Shown here piece by piece: positions 45,564 to 54,781 of a stretch of 64,000 bases of DNA. The stretch is taken from assembly GCF_001718415.1 (NCBI RefSeq), contig NZ_CP013378.1, positions 4,785,930-4,849,929 of the forward strand. Direction: 5' to 3'. Position numbers and translations under genes: made by a program. The notes beneath the pieces are model-generated. The model saw only the letters and a program-made list of their open reading frames with translations. It was not told where the DNA came from and did not search any database. Position 1 is the first letter of the stretch. Each line of letters starts with the position of its first letter. The stretch comes from Burkholderia pseudomultivorans (GTDB lineage Bacteria; Pseudomonadota; Gammaproteobacteria; Burkholderiales; Burkholderiaceae).

Positions 45564-46472
45564 GTGTTCGATCAGCTGAAGGCGTTCCACGCGACCGTCC
45601 GGCAGGGCAGCATCACGCGTGCGGCGCGCCACCTGGGCGTGAGCCAGCCGACGATTGCCGCGCAGATCCGGCAGGTCGAGCAGGTGTACGGCGTCGAGCT
45701 GTTCCATCGCAGCGGTCGCCGGCTCGAAGTGACCGAGACGGGCATCGAGCTGCTGCCGCTGGTCGAGAAGATGATCGCGCTCGAGGCGCAGGCCGACATC
45801 ATGCTGCGCAATGTCGGCGGGCTGTTCGAGGGTCATCTGCGGATCGGCGCGACGGGGCCGTACTACATCATGGACGCGGTCGGGCGCTTCTCCAGCGCGT
45901 ATCCGTCGATCGCGCTCACGTGCCGGATCGGCAATTCGGAGGAAATCCTGCAGGCGCTGCACGAATTCCGCATCGATCTCGCGGTGTCATCGCAGCGCAA
46001 CGACGCGGACGGCCTCGAACGCCAGGTGATTTCCACCGATCCGCTGGTGCTCGTCGTGCATCGCGATCATCCGCTCGCGCGCTTCGACGCGATCGACGCC
46101 GCGCAACTCGCCGACGTGCGCCTGCTGATCCGCGAGGAAGGGTCGGTCACGCGCCGCTGCACCGAGGCGATTCTCGCGGCGGCCGGCATCGCGGCCGCGT
46201 CGTTCGCCGAGATCGGCAGCCGCGAAGCGATTCGCGAGGCGATCCTGCACGGCGTGGGCGGCAGCCTGTTTCCGCGCGGCGAGGCCGAACGCCATCCCGA
46301 CCTGCGGATCGTCGCGCTGCGCGACGTCGACACGACGATCGACGAATACGTGTACTACCTGAAGGCGCGCCGCCACAGCCCGGCGATCGATGCGTTTCTC
46401 GCGTGCATCCTGCCGGCCGGCGAAGCCGCGCCCGCGCCGATGCCGACGACGCGGCGCGCGACCGCGCGCTGA
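45564..46472 (+). CDS. LysR-family regulator, aminoethylphosphonate-associated type
   Basis: A 302-residue LysR protein starting at GTG (VFDQLKAFHATVRQGSITRA) with AGAGGA upstream; an ATG 60 bp earlier would add an unlikely arginine-rich leader. The effector domain starts HLRIGATGPYYIMDAVGRF and contains CRIGNSEEILQALHEFRIDLAV. This wording is characteristic of the subgroup linked to AEP catabolism. It probably activates the phn arms located about 10 kb to the left, although the phospholipase C gene lies between (inference). Confidence 0.88.
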   Translation: MFDQLKAFHATVRQGSITRAARHLGVSQPTIAAQIRQVEQVYGVELFHRSGRRLEVTETGIELLPLVEKMIALEAQADIMLRNVGGLFEGHLRIGATGPYYIMDAVGRFSSAYPSIALTCRIGNSEEILQALHEFRIDLAVSSQRNDADGLERQVISTDPLVLVVHRDHPLARFDAIDAAQLADVRLLIREEGSVTRRCTEAILAAAGIAAASFAEIGSREAIREAILHGVGGSLFPRGEAERHPDLRIVALRDVDTTIDEYVYYLKARRHSPAIDAFLACILPAGEAAPAPMPTTRRATAR

Positions 46473-46581
46473 GCACGCGGATCGGCGCGAGCAGCCGCCC
46501 TGCTGTCGCGGCGCGCGGCGGCGATCGTCATCGGTCCGCGCCGGGCATCGTGCGCATGACGACATGCCGGCGCGGCTCGCC

Positions 46582-48225
46582 TCACTTCGGCAGCGCCGGA
46601 ATCATCCACGTCAGCACGTGCTGCTGCAGGAACACCAGCACGCCGAGCAGCAGCGTGAGGATCACGCTGTGCCAGAAGGTGCGCGCGAACACGACGCCCT
46701 CCTGCCCCTTCAGGTCGGTCGTCGACACGCCCGTCGCGATGTTCTGCGGCGAGATCATCTTGCCCATCACGCCGCCCGACGAATTGGTCGCGGCCATCAG
46801 CACCGGATCGAGGCCGAGCTGCCGCGCGGCGACCACCTGCAGGTTGCCGAACAGCGCGTTGCCCGACGTGTCGCTGCCCGACAGGAACACCGCGATCCAG
46901 CCGAGCGATGCCGACACGAGCGGGAACAGCGCGCCGGTCGACGCGACGCCGGTGCCGAGCGTATAGCTGATCCCCGAGTAGTTCAGCAGGTACGCGAGCC
47001 CGACGATCATCATCACGGTGACGATCGCGATCCAGGTCTGCCGCCAGGTCTTGACCACGCATTCGAGGAACGCGCCGACGCCGGTGCGCGTGAGCGCGGC
47101 CGTGATGATCGCCGACACGAGGATCGCGGTGCCCGTGCCGAGCGGCTGGAAGTCCCATATCGCCGCATACGGCTTGTGGTACAGCGACACGAACACCGCG
47201 TTGTGCAGGCCCGGCCACTTGATCTTCACGTCGCCGATCGCCGCGACGTTCGCATGCACCCAGACGATCACGACCACCGACACGACGAGCCACGGCAGCC
47301 AGCCGCCGAAGCCCGCGCGCGCGCCGCCGCCCGACACGGCGCCCGCGCCGCGCGCGAGCGCGAATTGCGGATCGGGCTGCGGCTTCCACATCTGCAGGAA
47401 GCCGATCGTGACGATCAGCGACGTGAGCGACGACAGCACGTCGGTGAGCTGGTAGCCGAGGAAGTTCGACGTGACGAACTGCGCGATCGCGAAGCTGCCG
47501 CCGGACACGAGCAGCGCGGGCCACAGGCGCGCGATCGAGCGCAGCCCGCCATACGCGCCGACCACGTAGAACGGCAGCAGCAGCGCGAAGAACGGCAGCT
47601 GGCGGCCGACCATCGCGGCGAGCGTCGCGGGCGGCAGCGACGTGACCGCGCCGAGCACGGTGATCGGCACGCCGAGCGCGCCGAACGCGACCGGCGCGGT
47701 GTTGAACAGCAGCGTATAGGTGAGCGCTTCGAGCGCGGGGAAGCCGAGCGCGATCAGCAGCGCACTCGTGATCGCGACCGGCGTGCCGAACCCCGAGATC
47801 CCTTCGAGCAGGCAGCCGAACGAGAACGCAACGACCAGCAGCACGAGGCGGCGATCGTCGGGCAGGTTGTCGAGCATCCATTGCCGGAACTGGTCGAAGC
47901 GGCCCGACTTCACCGCGATGTTGTACAGCAGTAGCGCGTTGAAGACGATCCACATCACCGGCACGACGGCGAGCGCCATGCCCGCGCCGACCGCGTTGAA
48001 CGCGAGGCCGGCCGGCATGCCCCACGCGCCGATCGCGACTGCGAGGCCGGCGACGAGCCCGGCGAGCGACGCCTGCCACGCGGGGCGGCGCAGCACGCCG
48101 AGCGCGACCAGCGCGACCGCGATCGGAATCGCGGCGACCAGGAACGACAGCAGCAGCGAGTTGGCGACCGGTGTCAGCGGCTGCGAGAAAACGATGCCGG
48201 GCGGCAGGGCGGCGGTGGGATTCAT
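46582..48225 (-). CDS. lctP: L-lactate permease
   Basis: A 547-residue inner-membrane proton symporter of the LctP family importing lactate (and glycolate in relatives). There are about 12-14 helices, with family stretches SFGCLLEGISGFGTPVAITSALLIALGFPAL and GSDTSGNALFGNLQVVAARQLGLDP, ATNSSGGVMGKMISPQNIATG. The start MNPTAALPPG has GGAGAC upstream. The 5' leader contains two tandem palindromic units (48238-48335), a possible post-transcriptional control site. Confidence 0.94.
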   Translation of the reverse strand: MNPTAALPPGIVFSQPLTPVANSLLLSFLVAAIPIAVALVALGVLRRPAWQASLAGLVAGLAVAIGAWGMPAGLAFNAVGAGMALAVVPVMWIVFNALLLYNIAVKSGRFDQFRQWMLDNLPDDRRLVLLVVAFSFGCLLEGISGFGTPVAITSALLIALGFPALEALTYTLLFNTAPVAFGALGVPITVLGAVTSLPPATLAAMVGRQLPFFALLLPFYVVGAYGGLRSIARLWPALLVSGGSFAIAQFVTSNFLGYQLTDVLSSLTSLIVTIGFLQMWKPQPDPQFALARGAGAVSGGGARAGFGGWLPWLVVSVVVIVWVHANVAAIGDVKIKWPGLHNAVFVSLYHKPYAAIWDFQPLGTGTAILVSAIITAALTRTGVGAFLECVVKTWRQTWIAIVTVMMIVGLAYLLNYSGISYTLGTGVASTGALFPLVSASLGWIAVFLSGSDTSGNALFGNLQVVAARQLGLDPVLMAATNSSGGVMGKMISPQNIATGVSTTDLKGQEGVVFARTFWHSVILTLLLGVLVFLQQHVLTWMIPALPK

Positions 48226-48237
48226 CGTGTCTCCAAT

Positions 48238-48335
48238 GTCGGCTCAAGTTAGCGCTTTAGCGCTTACTTGAGCCCCATGCAAGGCTGTCGGCTCAAGCTG
48301 GCGCTTTAGCGCTTGCTCGAATCTCATGCAATCGG
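48238..48335. repeat. two tandem palindromic units upstream of lctP
   Basis: Two copies of a 49-bp unit, GTCGGCTCAAG-YT-R-GCGCTTTAGCGCTT in common. The first is a strong hairpin: 9-bp arms GGCTCAAGT/ACTTGAGCC (48241-48274) enclosing two self-palindromic AGCGCT hexamers. The second has degenerate arms. The first unit starts 16 bp upstream of the lctP ATG. Confidence 0.8.
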
Positions 48336-48716
48336 CGTTCGATCTGCAATCCACGGCCGCGAACAGGCACTTGCGCACACAACCACCTCGCGCCGCCTGC
48401 CGATCGGTCGCTGCAAAAAGGTTAGGAGGCGCATGACGCTTGCACAAGGGGGACAAGCCCGATGCCCGCCGCGCCGATACGCACCAGGCTGAAACGCAGC
48501 TGGCCGCGCGCTGGCGCGCATGACAGGCAGCCGGCCTGCCGCTCGCCCGCACGCACCGGCGCGCAAACGCGCACGCCGCCGCAATGTTGCACACGCGACA
48601 AAGGTGCTGACCGGCTATCGGGATGTTTCGTTTGGGCTCCGAAGCCTAGACTGGCTGCATTCGATCCCGGCCGCGCCGACGATGGCGCGGCGCCGGAACG
48701 CTACGGAGTGGAGACC
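48336..48716. other. intergenic, lctP / DUF4148 gene
   Basis: About 380 bp with no convincing gene. It presumably holds the two divergent promoters; no confident -35/-10 pair was found. Confidence 0.35.
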
Positions 48717-49037
48717 ATGAACACGATGAAACGAGCGGCATGTGCGACCCTGCTGATGGGCGCGGCATTCGCCGCGCACGCGCAATCCGCACCGCAACCG
48801 CTGACGCGTGCGCAGGTTCGTCAGGAGCTCGCGGAACTGCATGCCGTCGGCTACCGGGCAAATCTCGCGAGCAGCCCCGACTTTCCGCAAAACATGCAGG
48901 CGATCATGCAGCGCGCCGCGCAGGCGCGCGGCCATGGCGATCCCGGCGGTTATGGCGGCAACGGCCGTGCGGCCGTGGAATCGGGCAAGCCGGCACTCCC
49001 GCCCGCGATCGACCGCGATACGTACGCGCACCATTGA
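48717..49037 (+). CDS. DUF4148 small exported protein
   Basis: A 106-residue protein with a signal peptide (MNTMKRAACATLLMGAAFAA, cleavage after HAQ). It has the DUF4148 core LTRAQVRQELAELHAVGYRANLASSPDFPQNMQAIMQRA, a family abundant in Burkholderia with unknown periplasmic function. GGAGACC precedes the ATG. The C-terminus is Gly-rich and polar. Confidence 0.88.
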   Translation: MNTMKRAACATLLMGAAFAAHAQSAPQPLTRAQVRQELAELHAVGYRANLASSPDFPQNMQAIMQRAAQARGHGDPGGYGGNGRAAVESGKPALPPAIDRDTYAHH

Positions 49038-49089
49038 GCACGCGTGCGCGAACGCACGACGCCGCCGCGCGCGACGCCGTATGCGCTCG

Positions 49090-50703
49090 TCAGACGCTGA
49101 AGCGGTTCAGCGTATAAGCGCGATAGGCCGCGACGAACGCGTCGAACGATCCGGCCTCCTTCGCTTCCAGTTCGGCCTGCTCGTCGAGCGACTTCCGGGC
49201 CAGCGCCTCCGCTGCGTGCATCGCATCCGCCGACGGCGGCTGCGCGCGGAAATACGCGGCATGCGCTTCGCTCTGCACGCGCGCAAAGGCGAGGAACGAC
49301 TGCCCGTTGTCGCGCATCGCGCGCAGCACGTGCGCGGACGGCGTGCGCTCCGGATCGGCCAGCTTGTCGCGCTGCGCAGCGATCGCGCGTGCATGTTCGT
49401 CGCCGCCGCGAATCTCGTCGAGACGCCGGCCGACGATTTCGATGTCCGCCATCAATTCGTCCGCCCACGCCTGCAGCGTGACGGGCTGGCCGTCGCGCAT
49501 CAGCGTGAGCCCCGGCTTGCGGCCTTCCATCGTCACGCTGCCGAAGTTCGCGTTCGCTTCCCGGTAGGCCGGGCAGTCGAGCGCCGGGCTCGGATCGAGC
49601 GCGCAGGCGAGCAGGAACGCATCGATGAAGCGCGCGGTATCGAGCGCGATGCCGGTCGGCTCGAACGGATCGATGTCGAGACAGCGCACCTCGATGTACT
49701 GCACGCCGCGCGACGCGAGCGCATGCAGCGGCCGTTCGCCCGAGTACGTGACGCGCTTCGGCCGGATCGTCGAGTAGAACTCGTTCTCGATCTGCAGCAC
49801 GTTCGTGTTGATCTGGATCCACTCGCCGTCGCGGTGCGTGCCGATCGCCTCGTACGGCGGATACGGCTCGCTCACTGCCTTCGACAACGCGTCGAGATAG
49901 TCCGGCAGCGTGTTGTAGTCGACGTGCAGCGCGGCCTGCGCGGTCGTGTTCGAGTAGCCGAGGTCGCTCATCCGCAGGCTCGTCGCGTACGGCAGGTACA
50001 GCGTGTCGGCGTCGAACACGTCGAGCTTGTGCGGCTTGCCGCGCAGGAACTTCGTGTCGAGCGCGGGCGACGCGCCGAACAGGTACATCAGCAGCCAGCT
50101 GCGGCGCCGGAAGTTGCGGATCAGCGCGAGATAGCGCTCCGACTGGTAGTCGACGAGCGTCGCGGTCGAGCCTTCTTCCGCATGCAGACGCCGCCACACT
50201 TCCTCGTGCAGCGAGTAGTTGTAGTGGATGCCGGCGATGCACTGCATCGTGCGGCCGTAGCGATACGCGAGGCCGCGCCGGTACACCGTCTTGAGCCGGC
50301 CGATGTTCGACGTGCCGTAGTCGGCGATCGGGATCTCGTCGTCGGCCGGCAGCAGGCCCGGCATCGAGTTGTTCCACAGCATCTCGTCGCCGAGCGACGC
50401 GTACACGTACCGATGCAGTTCGTCGAGGCGTTCGAGCGTGACCGCGGCGTCTCCTTCCGCGGGCGTGATCAGTTCGAGCAGCGCTTCCGAATAGTCGGTC
50501 GTCAGCGACGGATGCGTGAGGGCCGAACCGAGCGCACGCGGATGCGGCGTGAACGCGATCATCCCGTCGCGCGTCACGCGCAGGCTTTCCTTTTCGATGC
50601 CGCGCAGGCCGTCGGGCAGATGCTGCCGCGTCGGGCCCGAGCTCAGCGCATCGAGGCGATTCAGCAGCAGTTCGGACTGGCGGTGAGTCATGGTGTTCGA
50701 CAT
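49090..50703 (-). CDS. gshA: glutamate--cysteine ligase
   Basis: First enzyme of glutathione synthesis, joining glutamate and cysteine with ATP. The 537-residue length and the conserved LRGIEKESLRVTRDG (N-terminal active-site glutamates), ITPAEGDA, GIHYNYSLHEEVWRRL, and YIEVRCLDIDPFEPTGI match the proteobacterial type I family. An alternative start is five codons later (MTHRQSELLL). It is a single gene; the 416 bp upstream (50704-51119) show no gene. Confidence 0.95.
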   Translation of the reverse strand: MSNTMTHRQSELLLNRLDALSSGPTRQHLPDGLRGIEKESLRVTRDGMIAFTPHPRALGSALTHPSLTTDYSEALLELITPAEGDAAVTLERLDELHRYVYASLGDEMLWNNSMPGLLPADDEIPIADYGTSNIGRLKTVYRRGLAYRYGRTMQCIAGIHYNYSLHEEVWRRLHAEEGSTATLVDYQSERYLALIRNFRRRSWLLMYLFGASPALDTKFLRGKPHKLDVFDADTLYLPYATSLRMSDLGYSNTTAQAALHVDYNTLPDYLDALSKAVSEPYPPYEAIGTHRDGEWIQINTNVLQIENEFYSTIRPKRVTYSGERPLHALASRGVQYIEVRCLDIDPFEPTGIALDTARFIDAFLLACALDPSPALDCPAYREANANFGSVTMEGRKPGLTLMRDGQPVTLQAWADELMADIEIVGRRLDEIRGGDEHARAIAAQRDKLADPERTPSAHVLRAMRDNGQSFLAFARVQSEAHAAYFRAQPPSADAMHAAEALARKSLDEQAELEAKEAGSFDAFVAAYRAYTLNRFSV

Positions 50704-51119
50704 GGATGCGCAAGTGCGGGACGGCCGCGTGCGGAACGCCGCGCGCGGCCGGCTGGATTATTGGTCGCTTCGTTGGTAGCGGGCACTTTAACATCTCGCC
50801 GAAAGCCGCGCTTGAGGCGGCCCGGGCCGCGTGCGCGCGCCGGAATCGGCGGCCGGGCGCGCCGATGGCGGCTATCGCCGCGAGCCTTGCCGATGCGCAG
50901 CGGGCGTTGCCGGTGCGTCGGTCATCGTGGAATCGTCTGACGGAACGGCGGGCGCACACGCACTGCGGCGGGGCCGAACCGGTCGGAAATGAAGAGGCTG
51001 GAACGCCGTGGATATCGCGCGCCCGTCACGCGGTAGACGCCCGCCTCACCCGCTCGCGCCACTCGTTCAGCCCGGCCCGCATCGCCCGCTTTTCCTCTTT
51101 CAGCCTGCGCCATCCGCCC
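50704..51119. other. intergenic, gshA / alkA
   Basis: About 416 bp without a supported gene. It contains the gshA promoter and the 3' end of the leftward ada-alkA transcript; I see no clear terminator hairpin with a T tract. Confidence 0.35.
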
Positions 51120-52094
51120 TCACCCGCCGCGCGCCGCGCCAGCGCGATCGGCCACCTCGTTCCACAGATGAAGCGCCGCATACGCGCGCCACGGCCGCCA
51201 GCCTTCGGTGCGCCGCTTCTGGCTCGCGAGCCGGTCGAGCGCCGGGTCGCGCGCGGCGATCGACTGCATCAGCACGAGGTCGGACGCCGGCCACGCGTCC
51301 GGGTCGCGCCACGCGCGCATCGCGATGTACTCGACGGTCCACGGGCCGATGCCGGGCAGATCGAGCCACGCGGCGCGCAGTGTCGCGAGATCGGCGTGCG
51401 CCGGATCGACCGGCACGTCGCCGGCCGCCACCGCGCGCGCCATCCCGGTCAGCGCCGCCGCGCGCTTGCCAGGCATGCCGATCTTCGCGAGATCGCACGC
51501 GGCCAGCGCGTCGGGCGTCGGAAACCGCCACGCGGGAACGCCGTCGCCCGCCGGCTCGCCGGCGTCGGGCACGATGCGTTCGCCGGCCCGCTCGACGAGC
51601 CGCCCGACGATCGTCGTCGCGGCCTTCACGCTGACCTGCTGGCCGACGATCGCGCGCACCGCGAGCTCGAAGCCCGACCACGCGCCCGGCACGCGCAGCC
51701 CCGGCGCGGCCGCGACCAGCGGCGCGAACCACGGGTCGCGCGCAAGCCCGCCGCCGATTGCGGCCGGGTCGGCGCCGAGATCGAACATCGACGCGACGCG
51801 CGCGGCAAACGCCGCGTCGACGTGGCGCGCCGCCGCGCCTTCGACCGTCGCGATCAGGCAGTGCCGGCGCGGATGCCGGGTCACGGTGAGCCGGCCCGCT
51901 GCGCCGTGCAGGTCGACGATGCGGCGATACACGCCGTCCGCGACCTGCTCGACGCCCGGAATCGCGCGCCCGCTGAAGAAGCGCAGCACGCGCGCCCAGT
52001 CGTACGGCGCCTTGAAGCGCAGTTCCATCTGCGCGGACGGCGGCACAGGGCCGCCGTCCGGAATTGACGTGATCGTGGCTGTTTCGATGCTCAA
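51120..52094 (-). CDS. alkA: DNA-3-methyladenine glycosylase II (AlkA)
   Basis: Removes alkylated bases from DNA. The 324-residue protein has an AlkA_N domain (about 20-130, MELRFKAPYDWARVLRFFSGRAIPG) followed by the HhH-GPD fold: IVGQQVSVKAATTIVGRL, hairpin LDLPGIGPWTVEYIAMR and catalytic aspartate in WPASDLVLM. The assigned start is TTG overlapping the ada stop codon (TTGA); an internal ATG at MELRF is less likely because residues before it keep the coupling. Co-transcribed with ada. Confidence 0.93.
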   Translation of the reverse strand: MSIETATITSIPDGGPVPPSAQMELRFKAPYDWARVLRFFSGRAIPGVEQVADGVYRRIVDLHGAAGRLTVTRHPRRHCLIATVEGAAARHVDAAFAARVASMFDLGADPAAIGGGLARDPWFAPLVAAAPGLRVPGAWSGFELAVRAIVGQQVSVKAATTIVGRLVERAGERIVPDAGEPAGDGVPAWRFPTPDALAACDLAKIGMPGKRAAALTGMARAVAAGDVPVDPAHADLATLRAAWLDLPGIGPWTVEYIAMRAWRDPDAWPASDLVLMQSIAARDPALDRLASQKRRTEGWRPWRAYAALHLWNEVADRAGAARGG

Positions 52095-53182
52095 GCTGCG
52101 CTGCCCTCGTCGACGGTGGCCGGTTCGTCATCGTGCGCATGACGCGCCTCGGATGCAAGCAGTGTCGCCTTGCGGCGCACGCCCCAGCGATAGCCGGCGA
52201 GCGCGCCGCCCTTCTGCACGACGCGATGGCACGGGATCGCGAGCGCGACCGGGTTCGACGCGCACGCCGACGCGACGGCCCGCACCGCACGCGGCGCGCC
52301 CAGCGCCTCGGCGATCTCCGAGTAGCTGCGCGTCTCGCCGTACGGGATATGCGTCAGCGCTTCCCATACGCGCTGCTGGAACGCGGTCGGCGCGATGTCG
52401 AGCGGCAGGTCGAACGTGTGTCGCGTGCCGTCGAGATACGCGCCGATCTGCGCGACGAACGGCGCAAGCCGCGCGGACGACTCGACCAGCTCGGCGCGTG
52501 CGAACGTCTCCTTCAGCTCGTCGACGAGCGCCGCCGGCTCGTCGCCGAACGCGATCCGGCAGATGCCTTTCCCGGTCGCGGCGACCAGCACGGTGCCGAG
52601 CGGCGTCGCAGCGGTCGCATAGTCGATCCGCAGGCCCTCGCCCTGGCGACGGAACGCGGACGGCGCCATCCCGAGCTCGCGCGGCACCGACGCGTACAGG
52701 CGCGACGTCGAGTTGAAGCCCGCATCGACGGCCGCCCGCGTGACCGGCTGGCCGCTCTGCAGCGCCTGCCGCAGCGCGGCGCCGCGCTGCGCGGCCTGAT
52801 ACTGGCGCGGCGACACGCCGACCACGCGCTTGAACAGCCGTTGAAGATGGAACGGGCTCACATGCACGGCGTCGCTCAGCTGCTGCAGCGTGAGCCGGTC
52901 GGGGTGCGCGTCGAGCACCGCGCAGGCGCGATTGACGATCTCCAGCTCGCGCGGCAGCCCTTCCGGCTGGCAGCGCTTGCACGGCCGGAACCCGGCTGCG
53001 CGCGCGGCGGCCGGATCGGCGAAGAACGCCACGTGCTCGCGGCGCGGCAGGCGCGACGCGCAGGTCGGGCGACAGAACACGCCGGTCGTGCGCACCGCAT
53101 AGAAAAACGCGCCGTCCGCGTGCGGATCGCGGGCGGTCACTGCGCCCCAGCGGGCGTCGTCGGTCGGATAGGCGGCTTTCAT
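52091..53182 (-). CDS. ada: bifunctional Ada: alkyl-DNA repair and transcription activator
   Basis: Repairs methylphosphotriesters and O6-methylguanine and, once methylated, activates the adaptive response. The 363-residue protein has the N-terminal zinc domain with FCRPTCASR and CKRCQPE (four cysteines, the first being the methyl acceptor), an AraC-type helix-turn-helix (about 85-180), and a C-terminal methyltransferase with the acceptor cysteine in IPCHRVV. The start MKAAYPTDDARWGAV is the normal Ada start. Leads the ada-alkA operon. Confidence 0.95.
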   Translation of the reverse strand: MKAAYPTDDARWGAVTARDPHADGAFFYAVRTTGVFCRPTCASRLPRREHVAFFADPAAARAAGFRPCKRCQPEGLPRELEIVNRACAVLDAHPDRLTLQQLSDAVHVSPFHLQRLFKRVVGVSPRQYQAAQRGAALRQALQSGQPVTRAAVDAGFNSTSRLYASVPRELGMAPSAFRRQGEGLRIDYATAATPLGTVLVAATGKGICRIAFGDEPAALVDELKETFARAELVESSARLAPFVAQIGAYLDGTRHTFDLPLDIAPTAFQQRVWEALTHIPYGETRSYSEIAEALGAPRAVRAVASACASNPVALAIPCHRVVQKGGALAGYRWGVRRKATLLASEARHAHDDEPATVDEGSAA

Positions 53183-53421
53183 CGGAACCTCGCGCTCTCT
53201 AGTGTAGACGGTGCCCACTCTAGGCGTCGGCACGGGACGACGCGCCCCGAATCTTGCGCTGTGATTCGAGAAACCGAACCGGGGCCGGATCAATGGGAAA
53301 AGTCGGAAGAAAAGCGCCCCAAAGGCACGCGGCAGGCGCCGTCCGTCATCGCTCCGTCATCGTTTTGCTGCACTGCAGGTGCGACAAAACGCCGTCCTGA
53401 CGTTTTTTTACACTGTCGATA
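53183..53421. promoter_or_regulatory. ada upstream region
   Basis: About 240 bp between ada and the candidate small RNA. It must contain the ada promoter and Ada-binding site. A TAGTGTAGACGG stretch at 53201-53212 is the only A/T-rich candidate; no clear Ada box was recognised. Confidence 0.35.
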
Positions 53422-53450
53422 TTGCGTCGCACCATGCCCGGATGTATAGT
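53422..53450 (+). promoter_or_regulatory. promoter of the candidate small RNA
   Basis: TTGCGT (53422-53427), 17-bp spacer, TATAGT (53445-53450). Predicted start is near 53457. Confidence 0.65.
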
Positions 53451-53456
53451 TGGAAC

Positions 53457-53519
53457 TGTCTCCTCCATGTCTCCTCCTGATATGGATTAAGCCCGTTCCG
53501 AGTGAGCGGGCTTTTTTTT
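53457..53519 (+). ncRNA. candidate small RNA with two CTCCTCC (anti-Shine-Dalgarno-like) motifs
   Basis: About 63 nt between a good promoter and a strong terminator, with no open frame. It contains the direct repeat TGTCTCCTCC twice (53457-53466 and 53468-53477), so the CTCCTCC cores sit 11 nt apart in what should be a single-stranded 5' part. The 3' end is the terminator hairpin AGCCCG/CGGGCT and T8. Promoter, loop motifs and terminator resemble CUCCUCC-type regulatory RNAs known in other proteobacteria. Expression and targets are inferred only. Confidence 0.62.
53490..53519 (+). terminator. terminator of the candidate small RNA
   Basis: Stem AGCCCG (53490-53495) / CGGGCT (53507-53512) followed by a run of eight T residues. 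It lies 89 bp before the VOC gene, which is transcribed in the same direction. Confidence 0.9.
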
Positions 53520-53607
53520 CGCCCGTCGATCGCCACGCGTTGCGGCGGATGCCTTCGTGCCGTTGGTCTACACTCGACGCATCGTGCCTGCCAAGGAGCG
53601 TTCGTCC

Positions 53608-54021
53608 ATGAAACCGACCATCCGCGCGATCGATCACGTCGTGCTGCGCGTGACCGACATGGCTGCGATGACGCGCTTTTACTGCGACGCCGTCGGCTGC
53701 CACGTGGAGAAGGAACAGCCCGACCTGGGCCTCGTGCAGTTGCGCGCCGGCGATGCGCTGATCGACCTGCTGACGGTCGGCGGCAAGATCGATCGCGCCG
53801 ACAGCGGGCCGCCCGGCGCGGGCCGCAATCTCGATCACCTGTGCCTGCGCGTGGAGCCGTTCGACCCCGACGCACTCATCGCGCACTTCGCCGCGCACGG
53901 CGCGCAACCCGGCGCGCCCGCGGAACGCTACGGCGCCGGCGGCTACGGGCCGTCGATCTATCTGTTCGACCCGGAAGGCAACATGCTGGAGTTCAAGGGG
54001 CCGCCCGCCGTCATCGGGTAA
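53608..54021 (+). CDS. VOC-family (glyoxalase/bleomycin resistance fold) protein
   Basis: A 137-residue vicinal oxygen chelate protein. Two beta-alpha-beta-beta-beta units carry metal-site candidates: His in IDHVVLRVTD, His in NLDHLCLRVE and Glu in GNMLEFKGPP. This spacing fits a metal-dependent lyase, isomerase or dioxygenase, but the substrate is unknown. AAGGAG at 53593-53598 supports the ATG. Confidence 0.87.
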   Translation: MKPTIRAIDHVVLRVTDMAAMTRFYCDAVGCHVEKEQPDLGLVQLRAGDALIDLLTVGGKIDRADSGPPGAGRNLDHLCLRVEPFDPDALIAHFAAHGAQPGAPAERYGAGGYGPSIYLFDPEGNMLEFKGPPAVIG

Positions 54022-54042
54022 GCGCGGCCGGCCCGCGCGTCG

Positions 54043-54597
54043 TCACGCGTCGGCGCGCGGCTTCAGGATCGTCCATTCGACCGCGACCGGGTCGTGATCG
54101 GCGCTCGAGATCCACGCGGCGCCGTCCTGCACCGTGCACTGCAGCCGCATCGTGCGCTCGGCGAGCCGTCCGAGCGCGGCCGCGACGCCGTCGGCCAGCG
54201 ACAGCACCTGCACGTTGCGCAGCCGCTCGACCTTGCTGCGCACGCCCTGCCACCAGATATCCGAGGTCTTGCCGCCGTACGCGATCACCGTGACCTGCGC
54301 GGCGCGGCCGGCCGCCTTCGAGATGCGCCGTTCGTCCGGCTGCCCGACCTCGATCCACGCATCGATCGCGCCGGTCAGGTCCTTCTGCCACAGGTCCGGC
54401 TCGTCGGTGTCCGACAGCCCCTTGCCGAACTCCAGCCGCTCGTGCGCGAGCAGCGCGAACGCGGCGATCCGCACCATCATCCGCTCGTCGGTTTCCGACG
54501 GATGGCGCGCGACCGTCAGCGCGTGATCGGCGTAGTAATGCCGATCCATGTCGGCGATTTGCAGTTCGGCTTTGTAGATCGTGGATTTCAGCGCCAT
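54043..54597 (-). CDS. YaeQ family protein
   Basis: A 184-residue cytosolic protein beginning MALKSTIYKAELQIADMDRHYY, the standard YaeQ start, with HALTVARHPSETDERMMVRI and LWQKDLTGAIDAWIEVGQPD. The fold is related to PD-(D/E)xK nucleases, but a biochemical role is not established. Convergent with the VOC gene. Confidence 0.92.
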   Translation of the reverse strand: MALKSTIYKAELQIADMDRHYYADHALTVARHPSETDERMMVRIAAFALLAHERLEFGKGLSDTDEPDLWQKDLTGAIDAWIEVGQPDERRISKAAGRAAQVTVIAYGGKTSDIWWQGVRSKVERLRNVQVLSLADGVAAALGRLAERTMRLQCTVQDGAAWISSADHDPVAVEWTILKPRADA

Positions 54598-54781
54598 GCG
54601 GATGCGGCCCGGGCGGGCATTCGGTTCGGTCGGGCCGTGATGATACCGAATGCCGGCCGTCGCGCGCGTGTCATGCGTCCGCCACAGCACAACGGCCCGG
54701 CAACAGCCGGGCCGCGTTCGGTGCGCGCCGCCGGCTCGACCGGCCGGTGCGCGTTCGCGCGTCGCGTCGGGCGAGCGCGCG

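Noticed and set aside
48238..48335. CRISPR array
   Set aside because: Only two repeat units without spacers of regular size, each self-palindromic, and no cas genes in the window.
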